Source: Kribbella sp. VKM Ac-2569 (GTDB taxonomy: Bacteria; Actinomycetota; Actinomycetes; Propionibacteriales; Kribbellaceae). Taken from it: a stretch of DNA of 64,000 nucleotides. Made by a program: the position numbers and the translations under genes. Below the pieces are notes generated by a model. That model saw only the letters and a list, made by a program, of their open reading frames with translations. It was not told the DNA's origin and ran no database searches. This document shows positions 50,697-59,341 of this stretch, one piece after another. The stretch's first letter is position 1. Every line of letters starts with the position of its first letter. The DNA is taken from NCBI RefSeq assembly GCF_004216905.1, contig NZ_SGXJ01000003.1, positions 806,001-870,000 of the forward strand. The letters run 5' to 3'.

Positions 50697-51280
50697 CGCG
50701 CCATCGCAACATCGATGAGACGGGCGGCCGCCGCGGCCAGGTCCTCCGAGGTCGTGCCGATGCCGGACATCTTCGACGCCGACTGGAAACGGACCGCCAG
50801 GGCCAGCAGATCGGTGCGGGCGAGCTGCTCGCCCGCTTCCCAGCGCGGAGGTACGGGCGGCGGGGTCGGGATCGTGATGACAACGGTTCCGATCACGATG
50901 ACGGTGCCAGGGGGCGGAATCACGGTGGTCAGGACCGGCGGGCTTGCGATCACACCGTCCGTGAAGGCGTCGAGTGCGTCCTTGACGTGTGCACGTTCGG
51001 GTTCGCCCTCCGCGGCGTCCGGGCTCGCGGACCTCCCCCGGGTAACGGCCTGGGTTGCCTCCATCGAGCAGGCCAAAGACAACAGGGCAAGGCGCTCGTC
51101 GGCCTTCCGCCCTTTGCGGGCTACTCCGCTGTCGGCGTCCGCGAAGACGTCAGCGCCGGTTTCGACGAAGCCCAGGAAGTGGGCGACGGCGATCGGGTCG
51201 ATGATGGTTCCTTCTTCACACGGGAAGGGGGAGCTCACCATCGCGCACAGGTCATCTGCAGTGAGTTCGATCAGTGCCAT
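50693..51280 (-). CDS. Hypothetical protein with a Val/Ile/Pro-rich segment
   Basis: The 195-residue protein starts at the ATG at 51280, five bases after GGAGG. It has an acidic N-terminal part (MALIELTADDLCAMVSS), a middle rich in Val, Ile, Thr and Pro (about 112-145, with PPPGTVIVIGTVV) and a helical C-terminus (LAAAAARLIDVAMAR). No signal peptide is visible and I do not recognise the family. It lies between ackA and the SulP gene. Confidence 0.62.
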   Translation of the reverse strand: MALIELTADDLCAMVSSPFPCEEGTIIDPIAVAHFLGFVETGADVFADADSGVARKGRKADERLALLSLACSMEATQAVTRGRSASPDAAEGEPERAHVKDALDAFTDGVIASPPVLTTVIPPPGTVIVIGTVVITIPTPPPVPPRWEAGEQLARTDLLALAVRFQSASKMSGIGTTSEDLAAAAARLIDVAMAR

Positions 51281-51345
51281 CGGAGCCTCCAAAGTCCTCT
51301 ACAGGTACGGAACTCCGACCGCGCCCTCGTGATACACGACGAGTC

Positions 51346-53019
51346 CTAGGTGTCCGGTGACTGGTTGCGGAAGGCCTCTACCGCAGTGGGGAGGGTGTAG
51401 AAGACGCGGTCGGGACCTAGCCGGTCGAGGAAGCCGGCGTTGTCCAGGTCGTCACGGAGTTCTTGTTTGACTCGGGCGAGGGCCAGGACGATGCCGCGGG
51501 ACTTCAGGTCCTCGCGCAGTGCGTCGAGGGCGTCGAGCGCGGTGATGTCGATCTCCACGTTCGCCTCGGTGTTCAGCAGGAACCAGCGCACCGGCGTCGT
51601 CGCCTGGTCGGCCGCCGCCAGCGCGCGGCGGTGGAAGTCGTCGGCGTTCGCGAAGAACAACGGCGAGTCGTACCGGTACACGACCAGCCCGGGCACCGGT
51701 TGCGCATCCGGGTAGTCGTCCAGATCGTGCATCCCCGCGATCCCGGGCACGTAGCCGAGGATCCCGTCGTGCGGCCGGGCGACGCGTCGCAGTACGTCGA
51801 TGACGGACAGCGCGACCGCGACGAGTACGCCGTACAACACGTTGAGCGCGACCACGCCGACGGTTGTTGCCACCGCCAGCAGGAACTCGCTGCGCCGGAA
51901 CGACGCGATCCGGCGGAACTCCCCCAGTTCGATCAGGCGCAGCGCGGCGTACACGACCAGGGCGCCGAGCGCGGGGATCGGGAACGTCTCGAGCAGCGGG
52001 CCGGCGAAGAGCAGCGTAGCGACGATCGTGAGCGCGGCCACCAGCGAGTAGACCTGGCTCTTCGCGTTGGAGGCGTCCGCGAGAGCAGTACGGCTGCCGC
52101 TACTGCTGATCGGGAAGCCGCGCAGAAGGCCGGCCGAGACGTTGGCCAGTCCGAGTACGAGCAGTTCGCGGCCCGGGTCGATGCGCTCGCCACCGCCGCG
52201 GCTCGCGAATGCGCGGGCGGTGAGGACCACGTCGGTGTAGCCGACCAGAGCGACGCCCACCGCAGGTAGGACGAGCAGGCCAAGGTCATGCACCGACAGC
52301 GCGGGCACGTGCGGCACAGGCAGACCGCTCGGAACCGAACCGACCAGCGCCACTCCCCTGTCACCTAGGTCAGCTGCCCAAGTCACTAGCGCTGCTAGCG
52401 CCACCATGACGAGCGGCCCAGGTATGCGCGGCGTCCAGCGGGCCAAGCCGAGCAGCAACGCCAGAGCTGCCACGGACAACAGCACCGGAGCGGGCTTCCA
52501 GTCACCGATCAGCCGGAGCGCGGACAGCACTTCCGCCGGTGGAGAGTCACCGTCGACCGGAGCGCCGGTGAGCCGTCCCAGCTGGCCGGTCATCATGATC
52601 ACCGCGATGCCGGTCAGGTAGCCGATGAGCACCGGTCTGGACAGCAGATCGGCCAGGAATCCGAGCCGCGCCGCCCACCCGAGCAGGCAGATCGCTCCCA
52701 CTAGCAGTGCTAGTACGGCGGCCAACCCGGCGTACCGCACCGGATCGCCAGCCGCGAGCGGGCCGATGGCGGTGGCCGTGAGCAGCGCCGTCGTCGACTC
52801 CGGACCGAGTGACAGCAGCCGTGACGATCCGAGGAAGAAGTACAGCACCAACGGACCGAGCGCGACCCACAACCCGGTCACCGCCGGCAGACCGGCGAGC
52901 TGCGCATACGCCATCACCTGCGGCACGAAGTACGCCGCGACAGTCAGGCCGGCGAGTACGTCGGACCGCAACCAGCCCCGCTGATACTGCCGCAGCGTCT
53001 CAACTCCGGGAATCGTCAA
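51346..53019 (-). CDS. SulP-family anion transporter with STAS domain
   Basis: The protein has about 557 residues. SulP features include RSDVLAGLTVAAYFVPQVMAYAQLAGLPAVTGLW, spread over residues 17-50, and PISSSGSRTALADASNAKSQVYSLVAA. A C-terminal STAS domain follows (VVYRYDSPLFFANADDF, LDALDALREDLKSRGIVLALARV). It probably imports sulfate, bicarbonate or a similar anion. I prefer the TTG at 53019 (behind AGGGGGTGG) as start; an ATG at 53115 would overlap the divergent gene and leave no promoter. Two CTAGC-N3-GCTAG palindromes lie inside. A DevR-like box lies upstream. Confidence 0.88.
   Translation of the reverse strand: MTIPGVETLRQYQRGWLRSDVLAGLTVAAYFVPQVMAYAQLAGLPAVTGLWVALGPLVLYFFLGSSRLLSLGPESTTALLTATAIGPLAAGDPVRYAGLAAVLALLVGAICLLGWAARLGFLADLLSRPVLIGYLTGIAVIMMTGQLGRLTGAPVDGDSPPAEVLSALRLIGDWKPAPVLLSVAALALLLGLARWTPRIPGPLVMVALAALVTWAADLGDRGVALVGSVPSGLPVPHVPALSVHDLGLLVLPAVGVALVGYTDVVLTARAFASRGGGERIDPGRELLVLGLANVSAGLLRGFPISSSGSRTALADASNAKSQVYSLVAALTIVATLLFAGPLLETFPIPALGALVVYAALRLIELGEFRRIASFRRSEFLLAVATTVGVVALNVLYGVLVAVALSVIDVLRRVARPHDGILGYVPGIAGMHDLDDYPDAQPVPGLVVYRYDSPLFFANADDFHRRALAAADQATTPVRWFLLNTEANVEIDITALDALDALREDLKSRGIVLALARVKQELRDDLDNAGFLDRLGPDRVFYTLPTAVEAFRNQSPDT
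52385..52399 (-). repeat. In-frame CTAGC-N3-GCTAG palindrome, copy 4
   Basis: In the sense of the SulP gene it reads GCTAGCAGCGCTAGT, decoded CTA-GCA-GCG-CTA-GT (L-A-A-L-V). Confidence 0.9.
52700..52714 (-). repeat. In-frame CTAGC-N3-GCTAG palindrome, copy 5
   Basis: In the sense of the SulP gene it reads ACTAGCACTGCTAGT, decoded CTA-GCA-CTG-CTA-GT (L-A-L-L-V), 315 bases from copy 4. Confidence 0.9.
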
Positions 53020-53053
53020 GTTCCACCCCCTTCGGGAAACAGTGTCCTTGCTG

Positions 53054-53073
53054 CTCGGGACTTTCGGCCCTAC
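53054..53073. promoter_or_regulatory. DevR/DosR-like box A
   Basis: GGGAC-TTTC-GGCCC (53057-53070 and next base) matches the dormancy-regulator palindrome GGGAC-N4-GTCCC with one mismatch, and is close to the GGGACTTTCGGCCC form seen in actinobacteria. It stands between the divergent SulP gene and the flavin-protein gene. Confidence 0.6.
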
Positions 53074-53105
53074 TGCCACGCTCGACGTCGCCGGACTGTT
53101 GATGT

Positions 53106-53558
53106 GTGGAGACATTCGGGACAGTGCAGCAGTTCGACAGATCCCGCCTGGAGATCATCGGGCCGGCGGACTGTCTGCGGCTGCTCGCGTCGGTCCCACT
53201 CGGACGGCTGGTCTACACGGACGCCGGGCTGCCGGCGATCCGCCTGGTCAACTTCGTCGTCGACGAGGACACGATCGTGTTCAGCACCGGCCAGGGCGAC
53301 AAGTTCCGGGCCGCCGAGCGGGGCGATGTGGTCGCGTTCGAGGCCGACGAGGTCGACGCGGAGCGGCACGTCGGGTGGACGGTGACGGCGATCGGGCACC
53401 TGTCCGTGGTCACGGACGACGAGGCAGCCGAGTTGCGTCGTACGTTGGCCCTGCATTCCTGGATGCCGATGGAGGAACCGCAGCTCGTCCGGCTCGGGAT
53501 CGAGTCGGTCCACGGCCGGCGCCTGGTCCCGTGGGGCCGGCGTCCGCGCTTCCGGTAG
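53106..53558 (+). CDS. Pyridoxamine 5'-phosphate oxidase-fold flavin-binding protein
   Basis: The 150-residue protein has the FMN-binding split-barrel fold (ADCLRLLASVPLGRLVYTDAG, VNFVVDEDTIVFSTGQGDKF, GWTVTAIGHLSVVTDDEA). It lacks the long C-terminal part of true PdxH. Relatives are common in DosR/DevR regulons, where they may bind F420 or FMN. The start is a GTG. A DevR-like box lies 36 bases upstream, and the DevS-like kinase gene follows after 26 bases. Confidence 0.85.
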   Translation: METFGTVQQFDRSRLEIIGPADCLRLLASVPLGRLVYTDAGLPAIRLVNFVVDEDTIVFSTGQGDKFRAAERGDVVAFEADEVDAERHVGWTVTAIGHLSVVTDDEAAELRRTLALHSWMPMEEPQLVRLGIESVHGRRLVPWGRRPRFR

Positions 53559-53584
53559 CTCGTCACTGTTTGTACTGTGGTCCG

Positions 53585-55321
53585 GTGGCCGAAGGCTCGC
53601 GTGGGGGGTGGGACGAAGGCGCGCTCGAGCATGCGGGCTTGTCCCGGGTACGGCTCGATGCGCTCCTGCAGGAACTGCTGGGGCGTGTCGACGAGTTCAT
53701 GGAGTACCAGGAGCGCTTGCGGGCGCTTCTCGACGCGGTCGTCGGGATCGGCGCGGATCTCGACCTGAACAGCACCCTGGACCGCATCGTCTCCGCGGCC
53801 TGCGAGCTCGCCGGTGCACGGTACGGCGCGCTCGGTGTCGTCGGGCCGGACGGCAAAAGACTCGTCCGCTTCATCACCCACGGCGTGACCGACGAGGACA
53901 TCGCCTCGATCGGACCGTACCCCGAGGGCCACGGCATCCTGGGCCTGCTGATCGAGCACCCCGAGCCGATCCGCCTGCACGACCTCGCCGAACACCCGAG
54001 ATCGTACGGATTCCCGGCGAACCACCCGCCGATGAAGAGCTTCCTCGGCGTCCCGATCCGAACCCGCGAACACGCCTACGGCAACCTCTACCTGACCGAG
54101 AAGACCAGCGGCGCCGACTTCACCGAGGACGACGAACGCGCCGTCACCGCCCTGGCTGCCGCGGCCGGCGTCGTCATCGACAACGCCCGGTTGTACGCCG
54201 ACACCGAGCGACGCCGGCGCTGGCACGAGATCACGGCCGAGATCACCCAACTGATGCTCGGCGAATTCGATGTCGACCAGGCGCTCCAGTTGATCGCGCA
54301 GCGGTCTCGTGAGGTGTCCGGGGCGCAGGTCGCGGCCGTTCTCCTCACCGACGCGGATCAGCTCGTCGTCCGCGCCGTCGACGGGCCGCCCGGATACTCG
54401 CAGTACATCGGCCGGCGGATCCCCAGCGACCTACCGGTGCTCGGCCGCGTGATCTCGGGCGCCGGTGAACAGGTCGTCATCGAGGACCTCGCGCAGTTCC
54501 TCAAGGATTCCGGTGGGTTGGCCGAGTTCCCCGAAGGCGCGACGCTTGCACGGACGACGTTCGCGCCGCTGCCGGCCGGCGGTTCCGGCACCGGCGGCGT
54601 GCTGGTCGTCGCGGCCGCACAAGGCGCGAACTCACGGGTCGCCGAGGGCACAGACCTGGTCCGGATGTTCGCCGGCCAGGCCACGCTCGCGGTCGAGCGC
54701 GCCCAGGCGCAACGGGACCGGGACGTGCTCGCCGTACTCGAGGACCGCGACCGGATCGCCCGCGACCTGCACGATCTCGTCATCCAGCGGCTGTTCGCGA
54801 CCGGGCTCCAGCTCCAGGGCATGCAACGGCTGGTCGCGTCCGAGCACCAGGAACGTCTGGCCCGTGCGGTCGACGAGATCGACACGACGATCCACGAACT
54901 GCGCGCAGCGATCTTCGAGCTGCAGCAGCCGCACGAGACCGCGTCGCTGCGTAGCGACGTACAGGCGCTCGTCAACGAGTACGCCGAACCGCTCGGGTTC
55001 CGGCCGCAACTCACGTGCACGGGCCCGATCGACACCGTCGTACCGGCGACGGTCCGGCCGCAGATCCTCGCCACGATCCGCGAAGCCCTGTCCAACATCG
55101 TCCGCCACGCCGAGGCATCGCACGCGACCGTCGAGATCACCGTCTCGCCCGACCAGGTCGTCACCCGCGTCACCGACAACGGCGTCGGTATCGGCCCGAG
55201 CACCCGTCGCAGTGGGCTCCGCAACCTGACTGACCGCGCCCAGGCGCTCGGTGGCACCGTGCGGATCAGCGACAACGACCCGCAGGGCACCGTCGTCGAG
55301 CTGACTGCCCCGGTCGGCTGA
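53585..55321 (+). CDS. DevS/DosT-like sensor histidine kinase (two GAF domains)
   Basis: The 578-residue protein has GAF domain 1 (about 58-200), GAF domain 2 (about 225-372), a HisKA_3 dimerisation domain with phospho-acceptor His396 (DRIARDLHDLVIQRLFATG), and a HATPase domain with EALSNIVRHA and DNGVGI motifs. In GAF 1, His147 in NHPPMKSFLGVP lies where mycobacterial DevS and DosT have their heme-binding histidine, so it may sense O2, NO or CO. No membrane helix is present. No response regulator gene is adjacent. It lies between a flavin-protein gene and an Acg-like nitroreductase gene, two typical targets of such systems. Confidence 0.92.
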   Translation: MAEGSRGGWDEGALEHAGLSRVRLDALLQELLGRVDEFMEYQERLRALLDAVVGIGADLDLNSTLDRIVSAACELAGARYGALGVVGPDGKRLVRFITHGVTDEDIASIGPYPEGHGILGLLIEHPEPIRLHDLAEHPRSYGFPANHPPMKSFLGVPIRTREHAYGNLYLTEKTSGADFTEDDERAVTALAAAAGVVIDNARLYADTERRRRWHEITAEITQLMLGEFDVDQALQLIAQRSREVSGAQVAAVLLTDADQLVVRAVDGPPGYSQYIGRRIPSDLPVLGRVISGAGEQVVIEDLAQFLKDSGGLAEFPEGATLARTTFAPLPAGGSGTGGVLVVAAAQGANSRVAEGTDLVRMFAGQATLAVERAQAQRDRDVLAVLEDRDRIARDLHDLVIQRLFATGLQLQGMQRLVASEHQERLARAVDEIDTTIHELRAAIFELQQPHETASLRSDVQALVNEYAEPLGFRPQLTCTGPIDTVVPATVRPQILATIREALSNIVRHAEASHATVEITVSPDQVVTRVTDNGVGIGPSTRRSGLRNLTDRAQALGGTVRISDNDPQGTVVELTAPVG

Positions 55322-55340
55322 CGGCCGAACGGCCCACCAG

Positions 55341-55360
55341 GTCGGGACTCTTGCCCGCAG
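55341..55360. promoter_or_regulatory. DevR/DosR-like box B
   Basis: GGGAC-TCTT-GCCCG (55344-55357) resembles GGGAC-N4-GTCCC and lies 50 bases before the Acg-like nitroreductase gene, a classic DosR target type. The right half-site is weaker than in box A. Confidence 0.5.
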
Positions 55361-55406
55361 CGCCACCCACGCTTCTCCGGCGAAGCTGAAGGTGGAGGTG
55401 GACCTC

Positions 55407-56378
55407 ATGTCCGATCAGCTGCCCAGAGAGCACATCGACGTACTGCTCGCGGCCGCCGTTGCCGCGCCGAGCATGCACAACACCCAGCCGTGGCGGTTCG
55501 AGATCGACGGCCACGTGATCGACGTCTACGTGGACGGATCCCGCACTCTTCCTGCCGAGGACCCCACCGGACGGGCGATGCGGATCGCTGCCGGCGCAGC
55601 CACCTTCAACCTCCGCTGCGCTGCCGAGACTCTCGGGTACGGCGCCTGGTTCGGGCTGGCGCCGTACCCGAGCGAAGAACCCGATCTGCTCGCGCGCATC
55701 GTGATCGAGCCGACCGCCGCCCGGAACGACGAGCTGCTCGATCTCGCCGTACAGATCCCGTATCGCCACACCGACCGGAACCCGTCGGACGCCACCGCGA
55801 TCGCCGAGGGTACGCGGGTTTCGCTGATGCAGGCGGCGTACGCCGAGGGCGCGCAGCTCACCTGGCTCGCCGAGGACGATGTCCGCACGGTCCTCGACCT
55901 GGTGCTCGACACCGACCTGCGCGAGATCGGCGACTGGCACCGCCGCGCCGAACGCGCTCACTGGGTCGGCGGCGAACGAACCGCCGACGGCGTGCCCAGC
56001 TCGGCGCTCGGCCCGCGCGCCACCACCTACCCGGCCGCCGTGCGCGACCTCGCGACCCGGCCGACCGACCGCGTGCGGGCCGAGCGGCCGTTCGAACAGC
56101 ACCCGGACCTCGCCGTACTCTCGACCGACTTCGACGAGCCCTCCGACCAGGTCACGGCAGGCGCAGCACTCCAACGCGTGCTGCTCACCGCGACCCAGGC
56201 AGGTGTCAGCGCCTCGTTCCTCAACCAGCCGCTCGAGTACGACGACTTGCGCCGCAGTGTCCAGCACCTCACGGGACAGCCGGGCCACGCGCACATGGTC
56301 ATCCGCTTCGGCCACCACCGACCCGGTTCCGCAACCGCCCGTCGCCCGCTCGCCGAGTTCCTGAAGGAGCAGTCATGA
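55407..56378 (+). CDS. Acg-family FMN-binding nitroreductase-like protein
   Basis: The 323-residue protein begins LPREHIDVLLAAAVAAPSMHNTQPWRFEID, spread over residues 4-35, as in the Acg/Rv3131 family of DosR-induced proteins. YRHTDRNPSD and the late AGVSASFLNQPLEYDDLRR also fit. In mycobacteria Acg binds FMN but lacks nitroreductase activity and may store flavin. The ATG at 55407 has GGAGGTGG nearby. It overlaps the following small gene by ATGA. Confidence 0.88.
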   Translation: MSDQLPREHIDVLLAAAVAAPSMHNTQPWRFEIDGHVIDVYVDGSRTLPAEDPTGRAMRIAAGAATFNLRCAAETLGYGAWFGLAPYPSEEPDLLARIVIEPTAARNDELLDLAVQIPYRHTDRNPSDATAIAEGTRVSLMQAAYAEGAQLTWLAEDDVRTVLDLVLDTDLREIGDWHRRAERAHWVGGERTADGVPSSALGPRATTYPAAVRDLATRPTDRVRAERPFEQHPDLAVLSTDFDEPSDQVTAGAALQRVLLTATQAGVSASFLNQPLEYDDLRRSVQHLTGQPGHAHMVIRFGHHRPGSATARRPLAEFLKEQS

Positions 56379-56728
56379 CCACGTTGCGCCGGGAGATCGA
56401 CCGCTGGGAGGCCGACCTCGGGAACCTCGCCGAGACCAGCTCGTCCGATAGTTGGTTCCTCGAGGAGCGCCGGCTGGCCGAGGCCCAGCACACCCTCGTC
56501 GCTTTCCGCGGCCACATCCTGCCCCTGCTGACCGCGCAGCCGCCGTACGACGCCGTGGCCGCCGAGATCGAACACCTGCTCGAAGGCCTCGAAGGCGACC
56601 GCAACGAACTGTTCCGGACGGTTCACTCCAGCGCGTCGCATCAGCAGATCGCGGAGACCGTGGCCGCCCTGCGCGCCCTCAGCCGGGTAGCTGTCCGTAT
56701 CCATGCGCCTGTTGCCGACGTACATTGA
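56375..56728 (+). CDS. Hypothetical helical protein
   Basis: The 117-residue protein is predicted to be wholly helical (TLRREIDRWEADLGNLAETS, YDAVAAEIEHLLEGLEGDR, QIAETVAALRALSRVAVRI) with many charged residues, suggestive of a coiled coil or helical bundle. It has no membrane helix. An AAGGAG site precedes it and it is coupled to the nitroreductase gene, so a role in the same stress response is likely. I do not recognise the family. Confidence 0.65.
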   Translation: MTTLRREIDRWEADLGNLAETSSSDSWFLEERRLAEAQHTLVAFRGHILPLLTAQPPYDAVAAEIEHLLEGLEGDRNELFRTVHSSASHQQIAETVAALRALSRVAVRIHAPVADVH

Positions 56729-56745
56729 TTGATGGTGATGCACCG

Positions 56746-57204
56746 ATGCCCCAGGTGAGATTCCACAGCAACGAAAAGACCGCCGTCCGGCGGGGCCACC
56801 TTGTCCCCGAGCAATTGCCGGACTGGGTTCCTTCGGCGTGTGCGGTCGTGGCCGAGCATCTCCGTCACCACGGCATCGCTCCGACCGGCTACCCGTTCGC
56901 CCGTTGGCATCCGCTGCCCGGCGGCGAGATCGAGGCCGAAGCCGGCTTCCCGGTCAGCGCGCCGATCGCGAACAGCGGGGAGGTCGAAGCCTCCTCCCTG
57001 CCCGCCGGACCGGTGCTCGCCGTCTGGCACACCGACCCGGACGAGAAACTCCCGCTCAGCTACCACGCCGTCCAGGACTGGCTGGAAACCGAGGCCGCGG
57101 TCGCGACCGGGGACAGCTGGGAGATCTACCACGACCTCCCCACCTGCGACCACGTCGGGACCCGCATCGAGATCGTCCAGCCGATCACGTTCCCGACCAC
57201 CTGA
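56746..57204 (+). CDS. GyrI-like/AraC-effector-type ligand-binding protein
   Basis: The 152-residue protein resembles the stand-alone effector domain of BmrR/AraC-type regulators: VPSACAVVAEHLRHHGIAPTG near residue 29, then ARWHPLPGGEIEAEAGFPV, GPVLAVWHTDPDEKLPLSYHAV and WEIYHDLP near the end. The acid that binds cationic ligands (Glu in WEIYHD) is present. Such proteins bind or hydrolyse hydrophobic drugs. It follows the two stress genes with 17 bases between. Confidence 0.78.
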   Translation: MPQVRFHSNEKTAVRRGHLVPEQLPDWVPSACAVVAEHLRHHGIAPTGYPFARWHPLPGGEIEAEAGFPVSAPIANSGEVEASSLPAGPVLAVWHTDPDEKLPLSYHAVQDWLETEAAVATGDSWEIYHDLPTCDHVGTRIEIVQPITFPTT

Positions 57205-57224
57205 CCGCGTCGGGCTCAGCGGGC

Positions 57225-58040
57225 TCAGCGGGTGATGGTTTGGGCGGCCTCTGCCAGTTCGGCGAGGCGGTGCGCTCGGGCGGACTCAGCCGGGGTGAAC
57301 GGCTCTCCCGGCCGGCTGAACGCGAACAGGCCGGTCCACGGCGAGGGCACCTTCAGCACGGTCCCATCGTCGGGAAGCTGACCCGCCAGGGTCACCCGAT
57401 TCGTGACCAGCTGAGCGCCGAGCAACTCGGCGACCGCGTGCGGCAGCTCGCTCGGATCCGCCACCACGCGAGCCGACAGACTCAATGCCTTCGTCTGGCC
57501 GTCCACCAACGCCAGCGCGGTCGTCGGCCACACGTGCGTCCCGCGCCCGCCGCCTGACTCGATCGCAAGCTCCAGATCTGCGGCCGTGATGTCATCCGGC
57601 GTCGAGACCACCAGCTCGTCCCGCACCCCGTCGTCGATCGGATGAACGTGCAGCCCCAGGATGTTCGCATCCAGCACGGAGAGCTGCCGGGCAACGCTCT
57701 CCAGCGTTCCCGCCCGGTCGTCGAGCGTCACGCGAATCCGCCACAGCGTCCCGATCCCATTCCGCGGACGAGCCTTCGGAGCATGCAGCCAGGACCGCAG
57801 CAACCGCATCGTCGACGGCTCCACCACCCAGATCACGAGCGCCGTTGTCACGCTCGCCAGAACGGCCACCGAGACCAGGTACGGCGGATGCGCAGCGAGC
57901 ACCACCGCGTGCAAGGCCAGCTCCACCGGAGCGATCGCCAACAGCTTCGCCAGAGTCAGCCGGAGTCGCCGCGGATGCGGCAAACGTCCACACACGTCAC
58001 AGGCAGTCCCACCCGTGAGCGTCGTACGCAACGAGTCCAT
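57225..58040 (-). CDS. Membrane protein with ACT domain
   Basis: The 271-residue protein has a short N-terminal CDVCGRLPH motif, two membrane helices (about 29-50 and 54-73), an ACT domain (about 98-175; LWRIRVTLDDRAGTLESVAR, ILGLHVHPID) and a C-terminal domain of unknown type (VTLAGQLPDDGTVLKVPSPW). ACT domains bind amino acids or other small effectors, so it is probably a sensor at the membrane. The target is unknown. The CxxC near the start could bind metal. Confidence 0.72.
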   Translation of the reverse strand: MDSLRTTLTGGTACDVCGRLPHPRRLRLTLAKLLAIAPVELALHAVVLAAHPPYLVSVAVLASVTTALVIWVVEPSTMRLLRSWLHAPKARPRNGIGTLWRIRVTLDDRAGTLESVARQLSVLDANILGLHVHPIDDGVRDELVVSTPDDITAADLELAIESGGGRGTHVWPTTALALVDGQTKALSLSARVVADPSELPHAVAELLGAQLVTNRVTLAGQLPDDGTVLKVPSPWTGLFAFSRPGEPFTPAESARAHRLAELAEAAQTITR

Positions 58041-58119
58041 ACCTGAAAGCGTCCCCGACCCAGATTGCCCACCTGTTGCGCCAACGTGACGTCAGCGTGG
58101 GATCGCTCACATGACCCGC

Positions 58120-59316
58120 TCAGGCTCGGTCGGCCGACAGCTCTTCGGCGATGCGGTCGCCGATGACGAGGCAGGCGGTGGCGGCGGGTGACGGCGCGTT
58201 CAGTACGTGCAGGGCGCGGCCGTCGCGGAGGAACAGGAAGTCGTCGACCAGCTTGCCGTCACGCGTCACGGCCTGGGCGCGGACGCCGGCACCGGACCGT
58301 CGTACGTCGGACACCTGCAACTCCGGCAGCATCCGCCGCGCCTCGCGCACGAGCGCCCGTCCGGTCAGCGAGCGGACGATCTCCTTCGCGCCGGTGCGGG
58401 CGTACCGGCGCGCGAGCTTCCAGGAGCCGCGGTACGTCGCCGCCTCCCACACGTCCCGTACGACGATCTTTGACCACGAGTAGCCCTCGCGGGACAGCGC
58501 CGGGACGGCGTTCGGGCCGAGGTGGACGCTGCCGTCGATTCCGCGGGTCAGGTGGACGCCGAGGAATGGCAGGTCGGGATCGGGCACCGGATACACCAGC
58601 CCTTTCACCAGGTACTCCCGCTCGGGGACGAGCTCGCTGAACTCGCCGCGGAACGGGAGGATGCGGACCCCGGGTTCGAGACCGGACGCACGCGCAAGCC
58701 TGTCGCTGTGCAAGCCCGCGCACACCGCCACCCGGCCTGCCTCGATCACCTCGTCCGTCGTCCGCACGCGCACCACGGAGCTCGCGTTCTCGACCGCCGT
58801 CACAGACACACCGGTCCGGATCTCGCCGCCGGCAGCCCGTACGTCGTCAGCGAGCGCGGCGGCTACGAGTTTGAAATCGACGCGTCCCGTCGAGTCGACC
58901 GCGAGGGCACCCTTCACCCGCAGATGCGGTTCACGTTCCGCGACCTCGTCCAGGGTGAGCCGACGTACCGGGACACCGTTCTCGCGGCCGATCCCGAAGA
59001 GTCGATCGAGCTGCAGCAGTTCGGCCTCGGTCGTCGCGACGACGAGCTTGCCCGGCACGTCGAGCGGGATGTCCTTCTCCTCGCAGTACTCGCGCAGCGC
59101 CGTACCGCCCGCCACCGCGAACCGCGCCTTCAGCGAGCCCGGACGGTAGTAGAGCCCCGAGTGCACGACGCCCGAGTTGTGCCCGGTCTGGTGCGCCCCG
59201 ACAGTCGGTTCCTTCTCGAGTACGACGACCGGCGTACCGGGATCGAGCCGCTGCAGGCTTCGCGCCACAGCCAGCCCCACGATCCCGCCACCGACCACCA
59301 CCGCAGATCTCGTCAC
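58120..59316 (-). CDS. lhgO: L-2-hydroxyglutarate oxidase
   Basis: The 398-residue FAD enzyme of the DadA/GlpD superfamily oxidises L-2-hydroxyglutarate to 2-oxoglutarate and repairs a by-product of central metabolism. SAVVVGGGIVGLAVARSLQR is the FAD site at the start, VGAHQTGHNSGVVHSGLYY near residue 40 is the LhgO signature, and GLVYPVPDPDLPFLGVHLTR near 245 is equally typical. The length is normal. The next gene is 25 bases away. Confidence 0.93.
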   Translation of the reverse strand: MTRSAVVVGGGIVGLAVARSLQRLDPGTPVVVLEKEPTVGAHQTGHNSGVVHSGLYYRPGSLKARFAVAGGTALREYCEEKDIPLDVPGKLVVATTEAELLQLDRLFGIGRENGVPVRRLTLDEVAEREPHLRVKGALAVDSTGRVDFKLVAAALADDVRAAGGEIRTGVSVTAVENASSVVRVRTTDEVIEAGRVAVCAGLHSDRLARASGLEPGVRILPFRGEFSELVPEREYLVKGLVYPVPDPDLPFLGVHLTRGIDGSVHLGPNAVPALSREGYSWSKIVVRDVWEAATYRGSWKLARRYARTGAKEIVRSLTGRALVREARRMLPELQVSDVRRSGAGVRAQAVTRDGKLVDDFLFLRDGRALHVLNAPSPAATACLVIGDRIAEELSADRA

Positions 59317-59341
59317 CTGTGAAAAGAGGGTGGACCTGCGG

